From Drosophila persimilis (lineage: Eukaryota > Arthropoda > Insecta > Diptera > Drosophilidae), in assembly GCF_003286085.1 (NCBI RefSeq), contig NW_020825529.1:62001-126000 (forward strand): a DNA stretch of 64,000 nucleotides, in the 5' to 3' direction. Positions 54,331 to 64,000 of the stretch are shown here, in pieces. The position numbers and the translations under genes were made by a program. Every line of letters starts with the position of its first letter. Position 1 is the stretch's first letter. The notes below the pieces were generated by a model. That model was given only the letters and a program-made list of their open reading frames with translations, was not told where the DNA came from and did not search any database.

Positions 54331-54872
54331 AACGAGGGGGAACGTTGTGAGTTGCTGCGGACACCGCAACTCTACATTTATACCCGATACTTAGTCAGTA
54401 TGGCTCTCCTCCGGCATTCACCGCTAATATTAAACGACACGACAAAGAATGCGTGCGAGAGAGACAGAAAATCAGTCTGAGCGTGACGTCGGGCGCTGCG
54501 TAGCCAGTGCAAATAGAATTGTTCCTTTTGACTATACAAATTATCCAATCTGATCCAGATTCAGCAATCTGATAGATATGGTCATTATCTATGATTCTGC
54601 GTTTTTATTTTTCTCGAATGTGCAATATTGTGGATGAAACAGATTTTCGTCCTTTGTGGGGGCGGAAGTGGGCGGGGCGAAGTTTTGAAATATTTTTGTA
54701 GCAGTGACATAACACAGAAGTCTGGATCCAAAACATCGTTGCTCTAGCTCTTATAGTCTTTGAGTACTAGGCGCTGAAGGGGACGGACAGACGGACGGAC
54801 GGACGGACGGACAGACGGACAGACAGACAGGGCTCAATCGACTCGGCTATTGATGCTGATCAAGAATATATA
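54331..54872 (-). mobile_element. DINE-1/INE-1-type element, unit 2
   Basis: Copy of 45222-45763. Confidence 0.75.
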
Positions 54873-55111
54873 TGTAGGGATCCTTGGTGAGCTCCCTACA
54901 AGTGAGTAAGAATCCGCTCCAGAAACTCCATCAAATATAAGCCACACGTCGTTGTATTGTCTTTATGTTAATAAATGGTTACAATAAGTTTCTTTTTCTT
55001 AACACGTTCCTCTCTGCACGTCTACTCGCTCCCGCAGTCGAACTCTTACATAGCTATCGATATATCTTCCTCTCATACCCTTGACTATCCCTAGCGATAG
55101 ATCGATGCTCA

Positions 55112-56209
55112 TTAAAGGGCTGCCAACCCTACATTCGGCCGTCCTGACTCATCATTCGACCCGAATGATTGAGACCACATTTTCATATACTCTACCACCG
55201 TATTGGTCTTCAAAGGCCCTTCACCATCACCCACTTTCTCAACAATGTACCGTCCATGTCTTAGTTTACGCGTCACAATATAAGGACCCAAGAATCTTCC
55301 CTTTAGTTTCAATTCGGCTCCAAATTGGGTACGCTTAATAGCTACCATATCATTAACTTGGTACTCTTTTTCTGGTTTCCGGGACTTGTTGAACGACTTG
55401 CAATTTTCATTTTGTATCTGCACTATGTTATCTTTGGCTATCTGGCGAATTTAAAATATACTCTTCCTCTACAAGCTTTTCTAAGTCACTGTCATACTTT
55501 GTCCTCATTTGTATGCCTGTCAAAATCTTAAATGGGGATATCTTGGTACTTCTCGGAGGAGTGGAGTTTATAAACAATTGTACCCTACCAACATGCTTGT
55601 ACCAGGCTTTCGGATCTTCTGCGCAAAGCTTTGTTAACATAGTAGTAACGACCTTATTAATTCGTTCTACCTGTCCATTACCACGCGGCACTCCTGTCGC
55701 TATCAGCAAATGTTGGATATCCTGTTCCTTACAATATTCCTCGAAAACATTAGCAGTAAATGCAGTGCCTCTATCTGTGATCACACGTTTCGGGTTTCCA
55801 AAAACTTCGCCCTGTTTCTGCAACATATCAACCACATCATCAGCGCCTGTACTCTTTATTGGATAAAGACAGACAAATTTAGAAAAAGCGTCGACAACTA
55901 CTAGGACGTGGTTATACTGTTTCTTAGTCAACTCCATCGGTCCAATATGGTCAATATGATACGTTTGCAAGGGCTCATCAGATTTGTCAATTACATTCAA
56001 ATACCCTTCTTTCTTTCCAAATTTTGCGTCGCTCACAATGCACTCCACACACGACTTAACAATCCTATCCACTTTCCCTAACAAATCTGGAATAAAGTAT
56101 TCGCGCTGCACTAAATCGATAGTACTTTAGACACCAAAATGACCCTGACGATGAGCAATCATTATGATTTCGCTTTCCATCCCAGATGGTATTACGATAA
56201 AGTCTTTAA
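55112..56209 (-). pseudogene. G3 integrase, unit 2
   Basis: Identical in translation to 46003-47100: HIDHIGP, ITDRGTAF, VPRGNGQVERIN and FLGPYIV. Confidence 0.85.
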
Positions 56210-56412
56210 CTGGATCCTTGTGAAAAATCTCGTGCTTCAAATAAAAGTCGTCATAAGAACCCGCTATTAGCACCTTACAAATTGCTGATATCCAAATATC
56301 CTGACGTTGAGCCTGCTTTATTCAATGTCTCAGTGAATCTTCCAACAACAAACAATGCACTCTACTCAATGCATCGACGTGTTTCATCTTGGTCCCTGAA
56401 CGATGCTCAATT

Positions 56413-57616
56413 TCATAATCGAAGTCCTGAAGACCAACGACATATCTTAACTGGAACATCTTGTTTCCTCATCGTTAACGCAAAAGCATTACAGTCAGTA
56501 ATAATTTTCATCTTTCTCCCAAGCAAATACACTCTCCACTTCTTTAGAGCCTGCACTATAGCGAGTACTTCAAGCTCGTATGAAGGATACTTTTCTTCAG
56601 CTGGGATTGTCTTACGACTCATATATTCTACCGGGTGGAAACATTGATCCTCTGAGTCCATTTGCAAAAGTATGGCTCCATACCCATACATACTTGCATC
56701 GATGAACTTCAGTTTTGCCCTTCTGATTAAACAACTTTAAAACAGGAGAACAGGATAAATAAACTTTCAACTGATTGAATGATGCCAACTCTTCTTCACC
56801 CATTTTGAAAGAAACATCCTTTTTCATCAAGTTTGTCAGTGGTCTGGCCACGACAGCAAAATCCTTAACAAATCTACGGACATAGGAAGTTAGGACCAAA
56901 TAGCGTTGAACTTGTTTCCTGTCTCTCGGAATTGGAAAATTTTCAACTGCCGAAGTTTTATCTTGAGATGGTCGTATCGTTGAATTCTCTATTATGTAAC
57001 CCAAAAAATTAACCTTGCGCTGTAACACTTGCGATTTCTCCCATTTTATGCGTAATCCTGAAATCTCTGCGATACTCAACACCTTCTGTAATTTTTCAAG
57101 TCCTTCTTGCACATCCTTTGATGGAATAATAATATCGTCCATATACAAAATCAAAATACCGTCATCTATCAATGGTCTGAAAACCGCATATACATGTATG
57201 TACCTCATAAATACTGGAGGGGAGTTAGTCATCCCAAATGGTACATAATTAAATTCAAACTGTCCACTCTGTGTGACAAAAGAGGTATATTTACGAGAAT
57301 CCTCATGTACTGGCACGTAAAAAAACCCATTAGACAAATCCAACGTAGTGAAAACACGTCCTTCCTGAAGCTTGAGTAAAACATCGTCGATTAACGCCAT
57401 TGGAAAATTGTTACGAATTATCTTTTCATTAAGTTTTTTATAATCACAACAAAGTCTTTTTGAGCCATCCTTCTTGGCGACAAGCACTACAGGGGACAAG
57501 TATTCAGAAACACTATGGCGAATTATTCCTTCCTTTAACCAATCCCTGACCTGCTTATCGACTTTTTCATTGCCCATGTAAGGTAGGTCTAAGTCTTTGA
57601 CGGACCGGTACTTCAT
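56413..57616 (-). pseudogene. G3 reverse transcriptase and RNase H
   Basis: RT is complete in one 334-codon frame: KEGIIRHSVSEYLSPVVLVAK, RLCCDYKKLNEKIIRNNFPM, TLDLSNGFFYVPVHEDS (first catalytic D), YVPFGMTNSPPVF and LYMDDIIIPSK (YMDD), then LGYIIENSTIRPSQDK and the connection domain. It shifts into RNase H at about 56690 (CFHPVEYMSRKTIPAEEKYPS, KIITDCNAFALT). FGMTNSP has P where gypsy RTs usually carry A. RT motifs look intact, but gag and LTRs are missing. Confidence 0.85.
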
Positions 57617-57959
57617 CTGACAATATAATCTTCAGTTCAACAGGGCTGTTTTCTGGTTTTACGGGCTTATAATTTTCTACCAACCCCATTATTATTGACC
57701 TCACCTCACGGTTCAAATGCGACAGGTCTATTACTCGTGAAAACTCTTCAATAATATTGGTCGACAAATGCGACAGGTCTATTACTCGTGAAAACTCTTC
57801 AATAATATTGCTCGACAGTATCTGATGGAACGTCTTTTCCAATTCATCAATTGCTCCGCTGAATCCGGAGGCTTGATTATCACTATGTTGAATGAACTCT
57901 AGATTTCGGCTTCTTTTAGTGAAACTACTGCTAACATACTCCTTTTCCGGTGGAATCAT
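57567..57959 (-). pseudogene. G3 protease-RT linker with a 17-residue duplication
   Basis: 130 codons: KEYVSSSFTKRSRNLEFIQ, then two copies of NIIEEFSRVIDLSHL in series and VRSIIMGLVENYKPVKPENSPVELKIILSDEVPV, the conserved approach to RT. A frameshift near 57600 separates it from RT. Confidence 0.65.
57714..57815. repeat. 51-bp in-frame tandem duplication in G3
   Basis: Units 57714-57764 and 57765-57815 differ at one base (GGTCGA/GCTCGA). 51 bp is 17 codons, so the frame is kept. Confidence 0.9.
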
Positions 57960-57964
57960 CTCTT

Positions 57965-58510
57965 TCTGATGATATCCAATGAACCCTCACGTGTGCCTTG
58001 TCCTCTAACATTCCCAATTTCCTCAGTAAAGAATACGTTGCGCCTGAAGACAACATCTGCTGGCCGAAAACCATGTAGTAGGGCGTGGATCCTAACCCTG
58101 AGTGAACCGCCGACCTCAAAGCACAGCATATTTTGCTAAGACTCTCATCCCAGTCTCATGGCAGCGATGACCGAACGGTTGACTCGCTCCGAAGCATTAG
58201 CTTGGGGAGCGTGGACAGCTGTTAGCGTGTGCGTTATTCGATGCCTTCTGAGCAGGCCTTGAAACTTCTCGGATCTAAATTGCGATCCGTTGTCAGATAC
58301 AATTCCCTCTGGAACTCCGAAAGTATGGAATAACTCCTCCTCTAAACACTTCAGCACAACATCAGCATTTCATTTTTTTACAGCCTTGAGGAAAACAAAT
58401 TTCGAATAATGGTCTAGGATAATTAAAATTCCTATATTTCCACTGCGAGACCTAGAATACGGACCTAAGAAATCAATGTAGAGACGCTGGAAGAACCTTT
58501 GGAGCTTTTG
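57965..58510 (-). pseudogene. Ty3/gypsy integrase fragment (G4)
   Basis: Minus strand, shifting frames: FLGPYSRSRSGNIGIL-type core start with one stop (about 58480-58380). Then VPEGIVSDNGSQFRSEKFQGLL (second D) and THTLTAVHAPQANASERVNRSVIAAM (E in ASERVN), 58320-58145. The end is GLGSTPYYMVFGQQM. Family different from G1-G3. No GPY module seen before G3 starts at 57959. Confidence 0.75.
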
Positions 58511-58799
58511 ACATTTTACATTGCTCGCAGGCTGCCACGAGTCTTTTTTCGCTCGAGTGTCTTGTGGACTCCACCATGGGAAGCCAGTGGATCATCGTGT
58601 GCTCTCTTTAGCACTTCTTTGACCATCCCTCTGGGTACCAACAACTTCCAAGCAAACGCGTCGTTAAGGATGTCAGAGAAGCAACTATTTTGAGGTCGGG
58701 TAGTTAAGCTATATTGCTCTTAATTCCCTCTATTAGTTCCAAATATTCTCCCGATTTGAAATGAGCTGACTCAATGTCCACCAGCAAGCCATTGCTGAA
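58511..58799 (-). other. G4 remnant between RNase H and integrase
   Basis: Fragmentary frames without clear motifs. Probably the integrase zinc region, too decayed to assign. Confidence 0.4.
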
Positions 58800-59183
58800 A
58801 TCCACTGCAGCTACTTGGTCAAATGGACCCTGGACAAGGCATCTGGGACAACATTCAGCTTCCTGTTTCTGTGTTGGATACTGAACCGGAAACCTTGCAG
58901 TTTTAAAGCCCATCTTACATAATTACAGTGAACTCCTGGCCCTCTACATAGGCTCTGAATCTTTTTATGCTCATCAGAGCAGCGAGGCATTCCTGCTCTG
59001 TAACCGTATACTTTTTTTGGGCTTTGTTAAGCTTCTTCGAAACAAGCGTGTCATGGTTTGAGAGGCATTACAGAGACCAAACGGCATGACTTTATAATGA
59101 TACAAGGGCCTCCTTGGAACCGTGAATGCAGTTTTACACCTAGATGCCCGATCCAAGGGGATCTGCCAATATGCGTCCTTCAG
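58800..59183 (-). pseudogene. G4 RT and RNase H scraps
   Basis: LKDAYWQIPLDRASRCKTAF then YKVMPFGLCNASQTM (RT) at 59183-59045, fused by deletion to RNase H KYTVTEQECLAALMSIKRF and YVEGQEFTV. Another deletion leads to RWALKLQGFRFSIQHRNRKL and VVPDALS. The RT palm with YxDD and the RNase H core are missing. Confidence 0.75.
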
Positions 59184-60300
59184 ACGTGGCTCCGCTGCTT
59201 GCCCTTAGGGCGACCACTCTGACCCTTCCGTCCAGCCCTGCGGTTGTTCCGACCACTCTTCCAAAGAGCCACTGTTGAGGGGGCAGGTTGTCCTCGGCGA
59301 CGATTACGTGGTCGCCTTCCTTTATGTTTGGCTCCTTCTGGTGCCACTTGCATCTTATTTGTAATCCCAGCACATACTCTTGGGACCATCGCTGCCAGAA
59401 CATTTGCCTGGCTGACGAGACAAGCCGCCATCGCTTTAAGCAGCTCAGACCCTCCTGGTCCGGGGTCCCGGGTGCTGGGGGTGCGATGAGCGGCCCGCCT
59501 GTCAGCAGGTGCCCGGGAGTCAGCGCGTCTCCGTCGCTTGGGTTTGGGCTTAGGGGTCCTAGCGGGCGCGAGTTGAGTACCGCCTCGATCCCGACCAGCA
59601 CGGTGTCCAGCTCCTCTGCGGTGAGAAGAGCTCTTCCGACTGCCCGTAGGAGTAGGCCCTTGGCAGACTTCACACCGGCCTCCCAAAGTCCGCCCATGTG
59701 CGGTGCTCGAGGCGGTATGAAGGCAAACTCGCACCCGCTTCTTGACGCAAATTCGCGCATCGCGTCCGCTTCCGCCTCTATCTTCCTCCGCAGTTCGCTG
59801 AAGTGGCGACTTGCTCCGACGAAATTTGTCGCGTTGTCGCAGTTCACGCGTTGCGGACATCCTCGACGACCGACGAACCTTTGGAATGCCAACAAGAAGG
59901 AATTAGTCGTCAAATCGGAGACAATTTCTAAATGAACCGCCTTGGACGCAAAACAGACAAATAACGCTATGTAGGACTTATAAGGGGGCCTTCCACGAAT
60001 TTTCAGAGTCGTATAGACTGGGCCACAAAAATCAACGCCACATACTGAAAATGGGCGGAGAGCACGGAGCCGGTCTGCGGGTAAGTTGCCCATCATTTGG
60101 GTCTGGAGTAGCGGCTTGCATTTAAAGCAACGAATACACGACCTAACTGTCGCCCTGCAGACCGCCTGAGCATTAACTATCCAAATGCGTTGTCTAAGGA
60201 TACTCACGAGTGCTCGTGGGACGGCATGAAAATTCGTTTGATGCAGATAGCGAACGTATGTCTGCACAAACTGCGAGCGTTTTGTCAATAAAAATTTCAA
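59184..60300 (-). pseudogene. B3 integrase and C-terminal domain
   Basis: Open for 386 codons. Zinc-binding region HQTNFHAVPRALVSIL then CIRCFKC; catalytic residues in CGVDFCGPVYTT, NCDNATNFVGASRHF and HMGGLWEAGVKSAKGL; VLNSRPLGPLSPNPSD, DALTPGHLLTGGPL and the C-terminal domain with RCKWHQKEPNIKEGDHVIV and NLPPQQWLFGRV. Distinct from B1 (different residues throughout). The last about 11 residues belong to the fused G4. The core looks undamaged, but RT is lacking. Confidence 0.85.
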
Positions 60301-61153
60301 TATCTTTCAATATCTTCTTGAGACTCATTTTTCTGTGTTATTTCGACTATTTTTAGAAACGCCTCGTCGTATTCTACGGATGACGGAATTTTATCAAAGT
60401 TGAGACTTTTGTCTTTGCATTTTCGGATGAAGCGGAACACGAAAACGAGCACTCTTAGCAGTTTGAAGTGTGACGAGTATCCCTCGATTAAATCCACTAA
60501 ATAAATTGGCTTGGCCGCGACGGTCAGTCCGACTGATTTCTTTCGACTTTCCTCTGTAGCTCTTCTTCGGAAAGCTCGAAGTGTGGATTTCTGGGCCAGC
60601 TCTCTTCTTCAATCTTTAGGAACGCTGGTCCACAAAACCAGATCGACTGCACGATTTCCTCTACGTCACAACCTTACGAAACTATGTCTGCTGGGTTCTG
60701 TTTTGTTGGCACATGCCGCCACGTAGCTTCACTTGACCACTCTTGAATCGGCGCTACTCGGTTCGCAACGAATTTTGACAACGACGAAGGGTGGGATCGG
60801 ATCCAATGAAGAGTAACTTCTGAATCTGACCAGTATATTATTTTTTCAATTGGAACCTTGAGTAGCGATTTGATTCGGTGCCAAGGTCTGCAAGAAGGTG
60901 AGCGGCACATAACTCAGTCAACAAGGAGACCTCGAAACATTCTGCAGTCTTTCTACGGATATAGACGCAGGCTCCATAAGCTCTTGAATCGGTGACATGG
61001 GATCAGTATGCACAAATCGAGGTATGGTAATCTTCTTCAACTGACCCAAGGATTATTTTATTAAGTTGCATGCTGTTTCAATGTTCATAGGAATTGACTC
61101 ATCCCAATCTAGCTTGTTAAGCCAAAGCTCCTGCAGTAGGATCTTTCCCTTAA
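60301..61153 (-). pseudogene. B3 RNase H region (decayed)
   Basis: YWSDSEVTLHWIRSHPSSLS then FVANRVAPIQEWSSEATWRH and PTKQNPADIVS at 60840-60674 is the Pao RNase H. Downstream YSSHFKLLRVLVFVFRFIRK at about 60490-60430 is the linker to integrase. Upstream, LQELWLNKLDWDESIP (about 61140-61090) ends at the L2 insertion. Several stops. Confidence 0.75.
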
Positions 61154-61185
61154 TTTTTTTTTTTTTTTTATTTATTTATTTAATT
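61154..61185 (-). repeat. A-rich 3' tail of L2
   Basis: About 16 T then (ATTT)n on the plus strand; equals an A tail on the element strand. Confidence 0.75.
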
Positions 61186-61238
61186 AACAATTATCTGTTA
61201 ATAATGGTACTTACTTACTAAAGGCGGAAAAAGATAAG

Positions 61239-63225
61239 TTAAAAGTTAGCTAAATTTAAATGATTATAAATATTGCATGCAATTAGTTTAAGAGACAGTT
61301 CAGGGGATAGGGTTTGACAGAGGGAGTTATAATTATGGCATAAAACCCTAAAAGGTTCATGATCAGCATAATTAGATCTACATATGGGTAGACGGATAGG
61401 ACTAAAAGTACGGGTAGGTCTAGATGGAACGGCCAAGTCAATCTGACCCAAGAGAGTTTGGGAGTCAACAGTCCCAAGAAGGAGCTTGTGCACGAACATT
61501 ACGCCATTGCATATTCTGCGATGGTGCAACGACGGCAGGTCAATAAGATTTACCCTAGACCGGTAGGGTGGCAAGATTCTACCTGAGTCCCAGTTAAAGT
61601 TCCGAAGGGCAAAAATTAAAAATTGCTTTTGCACGGATTCAATAACAGCCTGCTGTTCTTTATACTGCGGGCTCCACACACAAGAACAATACTCCAATAT
61701 AGGACGTACTAACGAGATGTACAGTTGTTTCGTAACGTACGGGTCGTCAAACTCCTTGGACCAACGCTTGATGAACGCTAAAACACCCTTGGCTTTATTT
61801 ACATTTGCAGCTATATGGGTCTTAAAATACATCTTATGATCAAAAAGGACTCCGAGGTCATTTGAACTCGAAATTCGTTCAAGGACATGATTTCCTAGAA
61901 CATATGGGACAAAATGAGGAGCGCGACGGTAAAATGTCATAAGTTTGCATTTGGAAAGGTTCAGAAAAAGAAGATTAGTTGAACACCACAATAGTAGTTC
62001 ACTTAGATCAAGTTGAAGGCGTGTGTGCAAATACCAATCAGAGTAAGAAAGACAAATTTTGACATCATCAGCATATATTAATGTAGTAGAGTATGTTATG
62101 ACTTGAGGAAGGTCATTCACAAATAAAATGAACAGAAGCGGGCCCAGATGACTTCCCTGTGGCACACCTGAAGTAACATTTACAGTATTTGACAACACGT
62201 TAGAAAACAAAACACGTTGAGTGCGGTTAGAGAGATAGGACAAAATCCAATCTAGAAGATTCGTTGGGAACCCTAATAAAGAGAGCTTGTGAATAAGCAG
62301 AGCATGGTTCACAGAATCGAATGCCTTGCTGAAGTCAGTAAAAACTACATCCATCTGCGAACCAATTTGAAAACCACGGTGGATTAGGTTAGAAAACTCA
62401 AGAAGGTTAGTCGATGTTGAACGATGTCTGAAAAAACCGTGTTGCGACGGAGATATCAAGCTGCAACAAAGATGTTGCAGTTGCCGGGTGACCAGGAACT
62501 CAAGAAGCTTCGGGATGGCGGAAAGCTTTGCGATACCACGATAGTTTTCAATGTTTAATCTTGAACCTTTTTTGTGAAGCGGAATGATATAGGACTCATT
62601 CCAAATTACTGGGAGACAAGACTGTTCCAAAGAGAGGTTGAAGAGAAAGGTCAAGGGTTTGCAAAGGGACTGGGCACAGTGTTTTAAGATGCAACTTGGT
62701 ACCTTATCTGGACCCGCAGAAAACGATATGTCCATAGATGACAAACCTTCCAGAACAACGCTTTCCTCGAAAAAGGGCAGAAAAATGCTGTTAGCTTGAG
62801 GTAGCTGGTACGGATACGGAGTGGATGCGTTGTAAATATGAGACGAGTACGTTGTTTGGAAAAAATTAGCGAATAAATTAGCAATACCAACAGCAGAAGC
62901 TTCTGTTTTGTTCTGGTAATGAAGGGACGGAGGAAAAACGTTTGACTTGCGCTTAGAGTTAACGAACGAATAGAATTTTTTAGGATCACTACGAAAGTTT
63001 CTACTACATTGTGAAAGGTAATGATTATAACACTGACTATTGACGGCAAGGAACAGAGAGCGAGCGGAGGAGTATAGAGCTAAAGCCAACGTGGAGCCCG
63101 ACTTCTGGTACTTTTTATAGAGCCGGGATTTATTATTTTTTAAGTATGATAAATACTTGGAGAACCAAGGAGGCTTGGACGATACAGGTACAGTGATATC
63201 TGGAACAACGTATTTAGGGCGGAGT
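61239..63225 (-). pseudogene. L2 ORF2, reverse transcriptase part
   Basis: Open from about 63225 (PDITVPVSSKPPWFSKYLSYL) to 61239; the first ATG, 63087-63089, is internal. RT blocks: SDPKKFYSFVNSKRKSN, SFSAGPDKVPSCILKHC, IIPLHKKGSRLNIENYRGIA, QHGFFRHRSTSTNLLEF, VFTDFSKAFDSVNHALLIHK, TSGVPQGSHLGPLLF and the active site LIYADDVKICL. Thumb and C-terminus follow: KGVLAFIKRWSKEFDDPY, LVRPILEYCSCVWSPQY and, near the end, NYADHEPFRVLCHNYN. All catalytic motifs intact. Confidence 0.85.
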
Positions 63226-64000
63226 AAATAGAACTATAAAACGAGTTAACAGTTGCATCTATGTTCGGTAATGAATAAAGAAACGACCAATCAACACGCG
63301 AGAGATGTAGATCTAAATCGATAAAGTTTGTTTTGCGAAAACACTTTATGTGACAAGGAGCCATGGAACTGTCAACACATCCAGATTGTGTACACTCCAG
63401 TGATATCAACAAAGTTGGATGGTAAGGATCTTCAGGGAGAGATATTGGACTTGCTCTAGATACCGTAGCAAGAGAACCATCGTTAACAAAAACGAGGTCA
63501 AGAAGTCTGTCCCTCATGTTTTTAACGGCATTAATTTGGACAAGGGAACTATCCGTTAGCCCATTGATAAAGTCATTATGGCAATTGGGAAACAATAGGT
63601 TAGCGTCATCACAAGGCAGCCAAGAAAGAAATGGGAGGTTAAAGTCCCCCATGACAATAATTCGATCATGGCACCCTAATGCAGAAACAACAATGTTAAT
63701 TGCTGAGAGGTGGTGTAAGTAAAGCTCAGCATCAGACCTGGGAGGAATGTAAGAGCAGGTTAAATAGAAAAATGCGGAGCCAACACGAACTTTGACTGCA
63801 ACAAATTCAATTCCGTGAATGTTATTAAATGGGAATAACTCAGATGAGAAAACAGATTTAACTGCAATCAGAACCCCACCTGCAAAAGATGGGCGGTCCA
63901 TTCTATAAATAGTGTAACTATCAATGAAAATTTCATGATCATTGACAGAGGAGTTAAGCCAGGTTTCGGTAAACGCGATGGCATCGAAATCAAAGGACGC
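63140..64000 (-). pseudogene. L2 ORF2, AP endonuclease part (window-cut)
   Basis: From the window edge: FDAIAFTETWLNSSVNDHEI, then GGVLIAVKS, FFYLTCSYIPPRSD, DRIIVMGDFNLPFLSWLP (GDFN) and MRDRLLDLVFVND, with SPISLPEDPYHPTLLI in place of the usual SDH. It is the APE-type nicking domain. The frame shifts near 63210 relative to RT, ending GSPSIYHT at 63140. The proper join appears to be one small indel. Confidence 0.8.

Larger units (their letters stand above)
48039..57147. repeat. 9,109-bp tandem duplication, unit 2
   Basis: Near-identical to 38930-48038. The only substitution I found by comparison is C44082 versus G53191. Confidence 0.95.
55112..57959 (-). mobile_element. G3: mdg3/micropia-like gypsy, longest copy
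   Basis: Minus-strand pol from the protease-RT linker to the integrase GPY module. Order: linker 57959-57567, RT 57616-56612, RNase H 56691-56413, zinc and integrase core 56209-55428, C-terminus 55423-55112. Gag, protease active site and LTRs are absent. At least four frame breaks. Confidence 0.8.
59184..61153 (-). mobile_element. B3: BEL/Pao pol remnant, minus strand
   Basis: RNase H and integrase of a BEL/Pao element. The left end is fused to G4 and the right end is cut by LINE L2. No LTR is visible. Confidence 0.8.
61154..64000 (-). mobile_element. LINE L2 (non-LTR, endonuclease plus RT), minus strand, extends past the window
   Basis: 3' end at 61154 is an A-rich tail on the minus strand (T run 61154-61169, then TTTA repeats to about 61181 on the plus strand), directly next to B3 sequence. 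Contains a 616-codon RT frame and, in another frame, an AP endonuclease continuing to the window end. One frameshift near 63210. 5' end and ORF1 lie outside. Confidence 0.85.

Noticed and set aside
1-64000. tRNA or rRNA genes
   Set aside because: No cloverleaf with A/B boxes and no rRNA-like stretch noticed by eye on either strand; a covariance-model scan could still find a decayed one.

Overview
The window is insect DNA, almost certainly Drosophila, and looks like heterochromatin or a transposon-dense island. The evidence is the element content: a DINE-1/INE-1-type Helitron derivative, an mdg1/412-type Ty3/gypsy element with its Arg-tRNA-type primer site, BEL/Pao elements, mdg3/micropia-type gypsy, non-LTR elements, hAT and Tc1 remnants, and DNA polymerase B remnants of a Maverick/Polinton. 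I found no host gene, rRNA, tRNA, CRISPR array or bacterial feature. The obscura group is a guess only.

Layout. 1-3624 is a mosaic: a gypsy scrap (1-159), a decayed BEL/Pao pol with its 3' LTR (158-3030) and a gypsy RNase H-integrase scrap. 3625-21578 is one minus-strand gypsy element, here called G1 (LTR-gag-pro-pol-ORF3-LTR), opened twice: by a DINE-1-type element (4846-5960) and by a young, nearly intact mdg1/412-like element, G2 (8541-16648), flanked by a GTGT target duplication. 21579-26759 holds mdg3-like (G3), Maverick polymerase, LINE and internally deleted BEL pieces.

The block 5585-26759 is repeated in tandem as 26760-39716. The second copy lacks G2 and has the empty target site, so G2 landed after the duplication or was never in that copy. 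A second, far younger tandem duplication follows: 38930-48038 and 48039-57147 (period exactly 9,109 bp, almost no differences seen). Each 9.1-kb unit carries Maverick and LINE remnants, an hAT transposase remnant with a BED finger, a 1,652-bp foldback made of two inverted 671-bp Tc1-like 5' halves, a DINE-1 copy and an mdg3-like pol. The right end has fragments of another gypsy (57965-59183), a BEL/Pao pol (59184-61153) and a long LINE (61154 to the window end).

Function. Nearly every coding region is a retroelement polyprotein or transposase with stops, frameshifts or deletions. The only set that looks close to functional is G2: LTRs differing at three sites, PBS, polypurine tract, three small ORFs, gag, a GGGAAAC -1 frameshift signal, and a pol broken by one extra G. 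The most unusual structures are the foldback (a natural hairpin-RNA template), the Maverick polymerase remnants, an Arg-rich third ORF in G1, and a roughly 215-bp dispersed repeat of unknown class.
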